64,000 nt of DNA from Bacteroidota bacterium (GTDB lineage: Bacteria > Bacteroidota > Ignavibacteria > Kryptoniales > JAKASW01): assembly GCA_021794075.1 (NCBI GenBank), contig JAJYRM010000003.1, positions 1 through 64,000 on the forward strand, given 5' to 3'. Under the pieces are notes generated by a model, which was not told where the DNA came from, did no database searches, and saw only the letters and a list, made by a program, of their open reading frames with translations. Below, piece after piece: positions 37,357 through 46,655 of the stretch. A program made the position numbers and the translations under genes. Numbering within the stretch: the first letter of the stretch is position 1; each line of letters begins with the position of its first letter.

Positions 37357-39092
37357 TGGCTGAACTGAAATGCGTATATGATCCGCTGGTGGAGTTGATG
37401 AACTTTTACGCGGCGGCGAAGTCCGGTCCGGCGAAAGACGTTGACGAGGAATCGTTAAGTCTCGAAGATAAGCTGAAGAGAAGGATCATCGACGGCGACA
37501 GGATCGGAATCGGCGACGACCTGAAAAAAGCTCTCGAGCAGTATTCTCCCCTTCAGATCATAAATGAAGTATTGCTGGACGGCATGCGCGCCGTGGGTGA
37601 ACTGTTCGGAAGCGGTCAGATGCAGCTTCCGTTCGTATTGCAGTCAGCGGAAACGATGAAGGCCGCGGTTAAGTATCTCGAGCCTTTCATGGAGAAAGTC
37701 GAGGGAGCACAGAAGGGGACGATAGTCCTTGCGACTGTGAAGGGTGACGTCCACGACATCGGGAAAAACTTGGTTGACATTATCCTGACGAACAACGGTT
37801 ACAAGGTTATTAACCTCGGCATCAAGGTGCCGATTGAGCAGATTATTGAAGCCGCTGAGGGCAGCGATGCTGACGCCATCGGTATGAGCGGTCTGCTGGT
37901 GAAGTCGACCGTGGTCATGAAGGAGAACCTTGAATTGATGGAGCAGCGCGGGATCAATATACCGGTGGTACTTGGCGGCGCAGCCCTCACGAGAAGATAT
38001 GTCGAGCAGGATCTCCGTAAGGTTTACAGAGGCTATTTATCCTACGCCAACGACGCGTTCGCCGGACTCCATTTCATGGAAGACATCAAGTCCGGGAAAG
38101 TCGATGTTGCGGAAATTACGAACGCGACGACATCGTCGACTTCGTTGAACAAGACCCTCGAGCTGAACAGGAAAGTGGCAGGCAGAGAAGAGCAGGTCAT
38201 CGTTCAATCAAGAAGCAAGGTGAAGACCGATGTCGATATGCCGGTTCCGCCATTTTATGGTACGGCGGTCGTGACGGATATCAAGCTAGAGAAGATATGG
38301 GAATACCTCAACGAGGTCGCTCTTATCCGCGGCCAATGGCAGTTTTCGAAAAAGGGGAAAACTGAAGAAGAGTACGACAAGATATTGAAGTCCGATGTTT
38401 ATCCGGCGCTTGAGGAAGAAAAGCTGAAGGTGAAACGCGAGCGGCTATTCGAGCCTAAAGTGGTTTATGGCTATTTCCCCTGTCAATCGTCAGGTAACGA
38501 TCTGATCGTCTACCGGCCCGCTTCCGACGAAGATCCATGTTCCAAATGGAGCGGGGTCAAGCCCCACAACGCGAGAATGAGTGATCTGAGAGAGTGGGTC
38601 AGGTTCACTTTCCCGCGTCAAAGGGACGATCGGTTCCTGTGCATCTCGGATTATTTCAGATCGGTAGAATCCGGTGAGCTCGATGTGATTGCCTTGCAGG
38701 CAGTGACCATAGGGGCAAAGGCGAGCGAATCCACCAAGAGACTGTTCGATGCTGGCAACTATCAGGAATACCTTTACCTGCACGGACTCAGTGTCGAGAG
38801 CGCGGAAGCGCTCGCTGAATATTGGCACAAGATAGTCCGAACGGAGCTCGGGATAGTAGGGAACGATGCCAAAGAAATCAAGAGGCTCTTCTCACAGGGT
38901 TACCAGGGATCGCGCTATTCGTTCGGTTATCCCGCGTGTCCGAACATCGAAGACCAGGCGCGACTGTTCGAAATTCTGAGGCCGGAAAGGGCGGGGATCA
39001 CTTTGACGGAGGAATATCAGCTGGTGCCTGAACAGAGCACGACTGCCATAGTGGTACACCATCCCGAAGCCAAGTATTTCAATATCAAGTAA
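37353..39092 (+). CDS. metH: Methionine synthase C-terminal half (cobalamin-binding + AdoMet-activation)
   Basis: GQMQLPFVLQSAETMKAAVKYLEPFME, TVKGDVHDIGKNLVDIILTNNGY (DxHxxG), PVVLGGAALTRRYVEQDL; activation domain ...YSFGYPACPNIEDQARLF. Confidence 0.9.
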   Translation: MMAELKCVYDPLVELMNFYAAAKSGPAKDVDEESLSLEDKLKRRIIDGDRIGIGDDLKKALEQYSPLQIINEVLLDGMRAVGELFGSGQMQLPFVLQSAETMKAAVKYLEPFMEKVEGAQKGTIVLATVKGDVHDIGKNLVDIILTNNGYKVINLGIKVPIEQIIEAAEGSDADAIGMSGLLVKSTVVMKENLELMEQRGINIPVVLGGAALTRRYVEQDLRKVYRGYLSYANDAFAGLHFMEDIKSGKVDVAEITNATTSSTSLNKTLELNRKVAGREEQVIVQSRSKVKTDVDMPVPPFYGTAVVTDIKLEKIWEYLNEVALIRGQWQFSKKGKTEEEYDKILKSDVYPALEEEKLKVKRERLFEPKVVYGYFPCQSSGNDLIVYRPASDEDPCSKWSGVKPHNARMSDLREWVRFTFPRQRDDRFLCISDYFRSVESGELDVIALQAVTIGAKASESTKRLFDAGNYQEYLYLHGLSVESAEALAEYWHKIVRTELGIVGNDAKEIKRLFSQGYQGSRYSFGYPACPNIEDQARLFEILRPERAGITLTEEYQLVPEQSTTAIVVHHPEAKYFNIK

Positions 39093-39100
39093 CATCGAGC

Positions 39101-40816
39101 ATGCTGAAAAATCTCTCGATAAAGAATTATGCCCTGATAGACGAGCTCGAAGTCGAGTTCGGAACGGGGTTGAATATCATTACCGGCGAGACTGGCGCGG
39201 GGAAGTCCATCATAATCGACGCGCTTAACCTGATCCTCGGAGAACGAGCGGCGCAGGATGAAGTAAGAAGCGGCGCCGACAAGAGCGTCGTCGAGGGAGT
39301 TTTCACGATTTCTGGGAACAAGAAAGTCCGGCGACTTCTCGATGCGGCGGAGATAGAAGCGGATGAGGAAATAATCGTACGCAGGGAAGTTAGCGCGAAG
39401 GGGCAGAGCCGCGCCTTCGTGAATGACACGCCAGTTCCCGTCGCGCAGCTGAAAGAACTCGGCGATTACTTGGTCGACCTTCATGGGCAGCATGAGCACC
39501 AGTCGCTCCTCCGCGCGGAGACTCATATCGATCTCCTTGATGATTTCGGCGGACTCGATAACCTGATCAAGAATTTCAGGATCGCATACGACGGGCTGAA
39601 CTCCGAGCTCGCTGAAATGAAAGAGCTTATATCGAGGAGAGAGGCGCTTAAGGAAAAACGCGAGCTTTACGCTTTCCAGATAAAAGAGATCGACGCGGTG
39701 AATCCGGAGCCGGGCGAGGTCGACCGGCTCGAGTCGGAGCTGAAAATACTCGAGAACTCAGAGAAGCTCTACGAAGTCACGATGAAGCTGTACGAGCTGC
39801 TCTATGACAGCGAGAGCTCCATTCACGACCAGCTCGTCATGGTGCGTAACCAGCTGGAGGATCTGTCGGACATAGACAAATCTTTCGAGCCGCTTAAGGC
39901 GGACGGTGAGACTGCCAAAGCGATAGTGGATGAAATAACGAGGTCCGTGCAGAGCTACAGCAGCAAGATCGATTTCAATCCGGAGCGGCTCGAAGAAATC
40001 AGGGAGAGACTCGGCGTGCTCTCCATGTTCAGGAAGAAGTATGGAGGCTCGCTGGAAGCGGCCATCGAATATCGGGAAAAGATAGGTAAGGAGTTTCAGC
40101 TCGCGGAGAATTTCGATGAGGCCATCGGAAATCTCGAAAAGAATGTGGAGCGCCAAAGGCAAGAGCTTTCTGAGATTGCGGAGAGACTTTCCTCGAAGAG
40201 AAGGGAAGTCGCTGAGCGGGTCATGAGAAGTATCGTCGGAGTGCTCGCGGAAATAGGGATCGAAAACGCGAAGTTCGAAATAGAGATAAAGAACAGGCGC
40301 TTTGACGGAAACGGGGCGGAGATCAGGCCTCTTGTCAGGCTCGGCCGCGATTTTTATGAGACTAACGAAAAGGGTTTCGATTTCGTGGAATTCTTCATCT
40401 CTACGAACGTAGGCGAGGAGCCGAGGCCGCTTGCGAAGGTGGCTTCGGGCGGAGAAATATCCAGGATCATGCTCGCGTTGAAGACTATTCTCGCGAAGAG
40501 CGACCGCCTGCCGCTCCTGGTGTTTGACGAAATTGATACCGGCATCAGCGGAAGGATCGGAAGTAAAGTCGGAAAAAGCCTGAAGAGTCTCTCCAAATTT
40601 CATCAGATCATAGCGATCACGCACCTCCCCCAGATTGCCGGGATGGCGGACGTGCATTTCAAGGTCGAGAAGGGGGTCAAGGGGAAGCGCGCCGTCACAA
40701 GCGTGTCGCGACTCAGTGAAGACGAACGTGTCCTGGAAGTTGCGCGCCTCCTTAGCGGTGAGGACGTGACCCAAGCCAGCATATCCGGCGCAAAGGAGCT
40801 TATCGGAATCAAATGA
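39101..40816 (+). CDS. recN: DNA repair protein RecN
   Basis: MLKNLSIKNYALIDELEVEFGTGLNIITGETGAGKSIIIDALNLILGERA, VDLHGQHEHQSLL, VASGGEISRIMLALKTI, LVFDEIDTGISGRIGSKVG. Confidence 0.96.
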   Translation: MLKNLSIKNYALIDELEVEFGTGLNIITGETGAGKSIIIDALNLILGERAAQDEVRSGADKSVVEGVFTISGNKKVRRLLDAAEIEADEEIIVRREVSAKGQSRAFVNDTPVPVAQLKELGDYLVDLHGQHEHQSLLRAETHIDLLDDFGGLDNLIKNFRIAYDGLNSELAEMKELISRREALKEKRELYAFQIKEIDAVNPEPGEVDRLESELKILENSEKLYEVTMKLYELLYDSESSIHDQLVMVRNQLEDLSDIDKSFEPLKADGETAKAIVDEITRSVQSYSSKIDFNPERLEEIRERLGVLSMFRKKYGGSLEAAIEYREKIGKEFQLAENFDEAIGNLEKNVERQRQELSEIAERLSSKRREVAERVMRSIVGVLAEIGIENAKFEIEIKNRRFDGNGAEIRPLVRLGRDFYETNEKGFDFVEFFISTNVGEEPRPLAKVASGGEISRIMLALKTILAKSDRLPLLVFDEIDTGISGRIGSKVGKSLKSLSKFHQIIAITHLPQIAGMADVHFKVEKGVKGKRAVTSVSRLSEDERVLEVARLLSGEDVTQASISGAKELIGIK

Positions 40817-42285
40817 AGACTGAGATCTATCTCTTTAATTCACTCACGAGGCAGAAGGAAAAATTTTTCCCGGTTGCAGAAGGGCGGGTGGGCATATATG
40901 TCTGCGGTCCAACCGTCTACAACCATTCTCACATCGGGCACGGCAAGAGTTATGTCTCGTTCGATGCTATAGTGCGGTTCTTTCGATTTGTCGGGTACAA
41001 AGTCCTCTACGTGCAGAATATCACGGACGTCGGTCATCTTACGGACAATGCCGACCAAGGGGACGACAAGATCGAGAAGGAAGCGAAGCGGGACAAGATT
41101 AATCCGATGGAGATTGTCGAGACTTTCATGCGAAGTTATTTTGAGGACATGGACAGGCTCGGTGTTATCAGGCCGGACATTTCTCCAAGGGCGACCGGCC
41201 ATATAGTGGAACAAATTGAACTTACAAAGAAACTCATTAAGCGCGGTTACGCTTACGAAGCGGGTGGCAACGTCTACTTCAACGTATCAAAGTTTCCTGA
41301 ATATGGAAGGCTTTCCGGCAAGAGAGTGGAAGATCTTGTGGCTGGGGCGCGCATAGACGTGCGAAGCGACAAGAAGAACCCCGCTGATTTCGCGCTCTGG
41401 AAGAAGGCTGAAGCAGGCCATATCATGAGATGGCCCTCACCATGGGGTGACGGCTTCCCGGGATGGCATTTGGAGTGCTCGACCATGAGCATGAAGTACC
41501 TCGGTGAATCTTTCGATATTCACGGCGGCGGTCTTGACAACCAGTTTCCGCACCACGAGTGCGAGATCGCGCAGAGCGAGGCGGCGACAGGCAGGCCTTT
41601 TGTTAAGTACTGGTTGCACAACAACATGGTGACCGTCAACGGAACGAAGATGAGTAAGTCGCTTGGCAACTTCGTAACTCTCAAGGATGCGTTCAAGAAA
41701 TTTGATCCAATTACCGTAAGGTTCTTTGTTCTCCAGAGCCACTACAGAAGTCCTCTCGATTATTCGGATGATGCTGTGGAGGGAGCAGGGAAAGGACTAG
41801 ACAGGCTTAAGAATGTGATGCGTGAGCTGCTCGACCTTGCGGGAGACAAGAGAGGCGAGGTCGACTTTGCATCCCTTCCGGAAGAGCCGATCAATCTTCG
41901 ACGGTACTATAACGAATGGCTCGCCGCAATGGCGGATGACTTTAACACTCCCGGCGCTATCGCTGCCATTTTTGAAATGCTTAAGGATATTAACACCTCG
42001 ATCGGCTCCGGTAATGCGATGACGTCAGAGTTTGCGGCGCTGACTTATTCTTTCATTGATGTCCTCGCCGGAGACGTTCTCGGGATACTTCCCACCGATG
42101 ATAATCGCTCTGCCGGAAAAAGCATCGAATCGGATCTTGTAAATCTGTTTATCGGACTTCGATCCGATGCGCGGAAGGGGCGGGATTTCAAGCTCGCAGA
42201 TTCGATCAGGTCTGAACTGCAGAGCATGGGCGTAATCCTCGAAGACAAGAAGGATGGAACAACCACTTTCAAGATTGTAAGGTGA
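40813..42285 (+). CDS. cysS: Cysteinyl-tRNA synthetase
   Basis: [59 protein letters not shown] overlap with recN. Confidence 0.96.
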   Translation: MKTEIYLFNSLTRQKEKFFPVAEGRVGIYVCGPTVYNHSHIGHGKSYVSFDAIVRFFRFVGYKVLYVQNITDVGHLTDNADQGDDKIEKEAKRDKINPMEIVETFMRSYFEDMDRLGVIRPDISPRATGHIVEQIELTKKLIKRGYAYEAGGNVYFNVSKFPEYGRLSGKRVEDLVAGARIDVRSDKKNPADFALWKKAEAGHIMRWPSPWGDGFPGWHLECSTMSMKYLGESFDIHGGGLDNQFPHHECEIAQSEAATGRPFVKYWLHNNMVTVNGTKMSKSLGNFVTLKDAFKKFDPITVRFFVLQSHYRSPLDYSDDAVEGAGKGLDRLKNVMRELLDLAGDKRGEVDFASLPEEPINLRRYYNEWLAAMADDFNTPGAIAAIFEMLKDINTSIGSGNAMTSEFAALTYSFIDVLAGDVLGILPTDDNRSAGKSIESDLVNLFIGLRSDARKGRDFKLADSIRSELQSMGVILEDKKDGTTTFKIVR

Positions 42286-42488
42286 AAAGACGAGAAGAGC
42301 CTTCGGTTCCACCTGTAGACGATCAAGGCTGACAAAACGTTCCGACTTACTTATATTGCAGTTAACAGGTATGGAAAAACCGGAGGCGTGGCTGCCGGAA
42401 TAAGATTCCAGCAGGCCGTTCACAATGGCGACATCAGGTAACTTTACGATCCAAAGGTCCTTTATAGTCACTGGTTAAGGGAGGAGCA

Positions 42489-43883
42489 ATGAGCTCGACG
42501 AAGATCATAGCTGGCGGATATGGCTTTCTGTGCGATGAAGAAAATAGAAACGGCTTCCTAAATATCGCCGTCCGTTCCAATCTTGTCCTGGAAGTATCAA
42601 AGGATTTGGACGGGCTGAGGCGGAAATATCCTGAAGCAGAGATGGTCGACGCGTCGAATAAGATCATCCTCCCAACTCTCTTCAATGCGCATTTCCACCC
42701 GGAGTCACTCATCACCCGGTTCGTGGAATCGCGCATCCCGATTTCACAGTGGACATCTGGTGATCTTCTTCATCTCGAGGCGGCTCTCGATTCGCAGGAC
42801 GAGAGTTTTTATGAAAGGATGTATCACCTCACATTTTTCAGCGCCCTCCAGAGCGGTGTGGCAACTGTCGCTTTTTCGGTGATAGGAGATGAGCCGGGCG
42901 CAAGAGGCATGTTTTCCGCCGTCAAACTCACAGGCGTCGATGCCGTGGCATTCGCTGAAAGCGAACAGCAGATAAGCTTCTTGAGGAGAATCGTGGACCG
43001 GCATTTGAAGTCGGGTGTGTTCGTCCCGTATCAGAAGGACCTGACCCTTTTCGGTCTGAGCGCAGTGGCAAGGAACAACGCCGATTCTCCGGGCTGGATC
43101 ATGACCCATGCAGATGAAGATCCGGCAGACACACTGACCACGAAGTCAAATTTTAATTCGGGCATCATTCATCTTCTTAGGAAAAGCAAGATACTTAGCA
43201 GCTCCACGATACTCGTCGGATTAAACGGGACTCCCGGGGCCTCTCTAAAGATCGCAAAATCTTCCGGGGCAAAAATCGTAATCATCCCGCAGAACCTCAA
43301 CGCGCAGACCTTCAAGTCGATCAGAAATATATATCGGCATTTCGCCGTCGGTTCAAACTGGGAAACGCCGGGATTGTTCTTGCAAATGAAGCGGCTCCTC
43401 GAACTTGGATGTGAACCGGAAGAGGTCTTGATGAGCGTTACGCGTTCAGGGGGGGAACTTTTCAATATGGGCTCCAAGCTCGGGAGTATTGAGAGCGGAA
43501 AGGTCGCGAGTTTGGCTTTCATAGACGCTACCAAGCTGTCAGCGAGAAGACTCGAGATAATGCCTGCCGACTCGGCCGTGACGGCATTCATAGAGGACTA
43601 TTCCGACTCTGATGTCTCCGACGTCATGCTGGACGGAGAATTCGTTTACAAAGATCGGAAGCTCCTCCTTTACGACACCGGTGAGCTGCTTAACGAGGAG
43701 AAAGATCTGATCAAGATACTGAGCGGTCAGACCGAAAGTGTCGCTCCTACTGTGGAGCCCAAGTCTCCGGCATTGAGAACTCAGGAGATGAATGTTGAGA
43801 GTGTTAATGAAGTTGAACAAGGATCGAAGAAAGTAGAACTTCCGAAGAACATACGAAAGGTATTCGGCGAAGATGAATTCTAA
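42489..43883 (+). CDS. Amidohydrolase-family protein with C-terminal extension
   Basis: ILPTLFNAHFHPESLITRFVESRIPISQW, ESGKVASLAFIDATKLS; ~50 aa low-complexity C-terminal tail. Confidence 0.7.
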   Translation: MSSTKIIAGGYGFLCDEENRNGFLNIAVRSNLVLEVSKDLDGLRRKYPEAEMVDASNKIILPTLFNAHFHPESLITRFVESRIPISQWTSGDLLHLEAALDSQDESFYERMYHLTFFSALQSGVATVAFSVIGDEPGARGMFSAVKLTGVDAVAFAESEQQISFLRRIVDRHLKSGVFVPYQKDLTLFGLSAVARNNADSPGWIMTHADEDPADTLTTKSNFNSGIIHLLRKSKILSSSTILVGLNGTPGASLKIAKSSGAKIVIIPQNLNAQTFKSIRNIYRHFAVGSNWETPGLFLQMKRLLELGCEPEEVLMSVTRSGGELFNMGSKLGSIESGKVASLAFIDATKLSARRLEIMPADSAVTAFIEDYSDSDVSDVMLDGEFVYKDRKLLLYDTGELLNEEKDLIKILSGQTESVAPTVEPKSPALRTQEMNVESVNEVEQGSKKVELPKNIRKVFGEDEF

Positions 43884-43895
43884 AAGGAGATTGAA

Positions 43896-44669
43896 ATGAG
43901 ATTGAAAGCCCTTCTGTTCGTATTTCTGACATCGTCGGTAGTGTTTGCTCAAAATGTAAATGGGAGCGCAGGAACGGCTGCAGGCGTCGAGTCGCAGTAT
44001 CTCGTCGACATGCCGACTGCCGGAATTCTGCACAACGGCATGATAGAAATGGGCGTGAACTTCTACGAGAATAGTGGTGTCCTTGTGTCGCTCGAAGCGG
44101 GGGCTTTCAACCGTCTCACGTTCGGTCTGAGTTATGGAGGTACAAATGTCATCGGCTCCGGTCCGGTAGATTGGAACAATCTTCCTGGCGTGAACGTCCG
44201 ATTCAGGCTCATTGACGAGACGACGGATTTTCCCGCCATAACGTTCGGGTACGACTCTCAGGGAAAGGACGCGTACCTTTCGCAGTACAACCGCTATTTA
44301 TATAAATCGCCTGGTTTTTTCGCGGTTGCCTCGAAATACTTCAATATGCTGGGGTACCTTGGCATTCACGGCGGAATCAACTATTCGTTGGAAAACGGTG
44401 ACGGGAACAAGAACATTAACTTCTTCGTCGGCGCCGATAAGACGATAGGCCGCGATATTTCCGTCGTCGCCGAATATAATTTTGGAATGAACGATAATTA
44501 CCCTGATGTTTCCATGTTGTCAGACCCGGGACCCGGCTACCTTAACGCGGGCGTCAAGTGGAGTGTGGGAAACGGTTTTACAGTCGAGTTCGATTATAAA
44601 AACATCCTTAATCTTCGGAAAACAGGAAGCCTGAGGACCATACGGATAGAATACGCTCAGTCGATGTAG
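43896..44669 (+). CDS. Secreted YjbH-like / outer-membrane beta-barrel protein
   Basis: Signal peptide MRLKALLFVFLTSSVVFAQ; alternating beta-barrel-like pattern (GGINYSLENGDGNKNINFFVGADKTIGRDISVVAEYNFGMND). Confidence 0.55.
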   Translation: MRLKALLFVFLTSSVVFAQNVNGSAGTAAGVESQYLVDMPTAGILHNGMIEMGVNFYENSGVLVSLEAGAFNRLTFGLSYGGTNVIGSGPVDWNNLPGVNVRFRLIDETTDFPAITFGYDSQGKDAYLSQYNRYLYKSPGFFAVASKYFNMLGYLGIHGGINYSLENGDGNKNINFFVGADKTIGRDISVVAEYNFGMNDNYPDVSMLSDPGPGYLNAGVKWSVGNGFTVEFDYKNILNLRKTGSLRTIRIEYAQSM

Positions 44670-44778
44670 CGGCACTCTTGAAAACGTCAAAAATCGATTA
44701 AGATTAATTAATATTAAGGGCTACAGAAAAACCTTGCGTCGCTTTCCTTTGTTATAGAAATTGAAGCGAGGTTATTAG

Positions 44779-45075
44779 ATGATGATTGCGATTCTTATGT
44801 CGGCCTTCTTATCGACTGGAAAAGTCGGCGGCGACACGCTTAGCACACGGGGCCTTGCGAAAGACTTCGAGAAGTTTTATCACCCGCCTGCAATATTTCT
44901 GAATCAATCTCAGAATGCGATGTGGGAAAGAAATCTTATGCCCCTGATCTTCGTCTCTCCATTCGGGACCGGTTCTTTCCTTTATCGGTACTACGGTCAA
45001 TCTACGAGTCGTGGGTCAGAAACTGTGTCTGGTGGGATTAAGCGTAACGACGAGAATTCGCGTCGAAAAAAATGA
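44779..45075 (+). CDS. Hypothetical small protein
   Basis: 98 aa ORF in an otherwise empty intergenic stretch; hydrophobic start; no recognised family. Confidence 0.3.
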   Translation: MMIAILMSAFLSTGKVGGDTLSTRGLAKDFEKFYHPPAIFLNQSQNAMWERNLMPLIFVSPFGTGSFLYRYYGQSTSRGSETVSGGIKRNDENSRRKK

Positions 45076-45085
45076 GGTGATTGCC

Positions 45086-46549
45086 ATGAAAACAAAATTG
45101 GCGACTTTGACACTTTCGCTTTTGGTTGTTCTCGGAATGTCGGGCTGTTACACCGAGTTTGCGACCACAGGCGGAAACTACGGCGGCTACGGGTCTTCAT
45201 ACAATTCCAGTAGCTCCGATACTTCTCAATACGGCTACAGTCCAACATACTATGACTCAACCGGTACTCCGCAGGTAAATCCCAACTACCAAAGCAATGA
45301 ATATGGCTACGGTACTTTCGGGATGGGTGGTTACGGGTTCGGGAATCCCTGGCCCTATTACAATTCCGGTTTCTTTGGCCCGTCTTATGGGTACTACCCC
45401 GGTTGGACCTACAGCATGTTTTATCCAAGCTCAGCATGGTATCCGATGAATTCATGGTCATTAGGGTTTGGGCTAAATTCATGGTATGGCGGCCCATTCT
45501 CATACGGTGGCCTTGCCGGCTGGGGGAATTGGGATTGGAACTACTACTCGTTAGGCTACATGGGTGGATACTACCCGTATAATTCTTATTATGGAGGCTA
45601 CTATCCATACTCAGGATATTATCCATACTACTCTTACTACGGTGCAGCCGGTGTCGGTTATCCCGCGAGGACGAGAGACATAGGCGGTACACGTATGGGT
45701 CGTGGCTATGGCCAGGGTGAAGTAGTTCAATCCGGTGGCGCGACCGGGGCCGCTGTTGGTACAGCCAGCGGCGTAAGAGGAGAGACTGTAAATGCTAGCG
45801 GTTCCTCAGTAACCAGAACGAGAACCGGAGGGTCAGAAAACCCGGTGGGCGGATATGGTACCGCCGGTAACATAAATAACCGTCAGAGAGTACGCGAGCG
45901 CGTCCCGCGATACGCCCCGGCTTCACAGGGAAATCCGAATTCCGCTCCATCACCGGCGCAGCGTGGCAGGGCCAGCTATGCGCCGGCATCTCAGCAGAAT
46001 CCGAATTCTGCTCCGAATGCGCAGCCGCAACAGCCAAACCAGCAACCCCCCGTGAGGCAGCGCGCTCCGAATTATACGCCTCCGCCGAGAAACAATTCAA
46101 ATCCGGCCCCGAACTCTCAGCCACAACAGCCGAGTCCGCAACCACAGCCGCGAGTTCGCGAACAGGCGCCACAGTATAATCCGCCGCCTCAATACAATCC
46201 GCCTCCACAGTACAATCCGCCGCCGCAGTATAACCCGCCGCCACAGTACAACCCTCCTCCGCAGGCGCCACCGCCGAGGATCAGGCATGAGTATTCTTCG
46301 TACAACTTAGGAGCAATTCGCGCTCAGGCTTCGCAGGCCGCTCAAGAGATTAGAGCGATCAGGCAGCGTTTCAACTATGTTCCGCCGGTACAAATAGCAC
46401 GCGCCAATCAGATGCCGAGTTTCAGGGAGAATGCGCCTCGTTTTGAGTACCGCACCGCTTCGGCATCACCGGTAATGAGAGCGTCAGCTCCGTCCGCACC
46501 CCCATCAAGGGGTGCGGGCTCAAGCGGCGGAGCCAGAGCGCGCCACTGA
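45086..46549 (+). CDS. Gly/Tyr-rich then Pro/Gln-rich lipoprotein with QYNPPP repeats
   Basis: Lipobox LVVLGMSGC after MKTKLATLTLSLL; GGYGSSYNSSSSD... and YYPYNSYYGGYYPYSGYYPYYSYYG; (QYNPPP)5. Confidence 0.75.
   Translation: MKTKLATLTLSLLVVLGMSGCYTEFATTGGNYGGYGSSYNSSSSDTSQYGYSPTYYDSTGTPQVNPNYQSNEYGYGTFGMGGYGFGNPWPYYNSGFFGPSYGYYPGWTYSMFYPSSAWYPMNSWSLGFGLNSWYGGPFSYGGLAGWGNWDWNYYSLGYMGGYYPYNSYYGGYYPYSGYYPYYSYYGAAGVGYPARTRDIGGTRMGRGYGQGEVVQSGGATGAAVGTASGVRGETVNASGSSVTRTRTGGSENPVGGYGTAGNINNRQRVRERVPRYAPASQGNPNSAPSPAQRGRASYAPASQQNPNSAPNAQPQQPNQQPPVRQRAPNYTPPPRNNSNPAPNSQPQQPSPQPQPRVREQAPQYNPPPQYNPPPQYNPPPQYNPPPQYNPPPQAPPPRIRHEYSSYNLGAIRAQASQAAQEIRAIRQRFNYVPPVQIARANQMPSFRENAPRFEYRTASASPVMRASAPSAPPSRGAGSSGGARARH
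46172..46261 (+). repeat. Five tandem 18-bp units encoding QYNPPP
   Basis: CAGTATAATCCGCCGCCT / CAATACAATCCGCCTCCA / CAGTACAATCCGCCGCCG / CAGTATAACCCGCCGCCA / CAGTACAACCCTCCTCCG. Confidence 0.97.
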
Positions 46550-46655
46550 TACTGCTCTTTGATATGGCCGGCAAATGCGACTGATCGCGCAGGCATCGGC
46601 CGGCAGAATTCTGTTGAATGATCTCTAAAGTGTCCACTAACTAGGCGGTATTAGT

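Noticed and set aside
39758-40774. 338-aa minus-strand ORF inside recN
   Set aside because: Antisense to recN Walker A/B-containing sequence; long shadow ORFs are expected in this composition.
45795-46288. Antisense ORFs (158 aa and 63 aa) over the QYNPPP region
   Set aside because: They are mirror translations of the Pro/Gln repeat (WRRVILRRRIVLWRR-type), with no RBS or family similarity; the sense frame has a signal peptide and clear domain layout.
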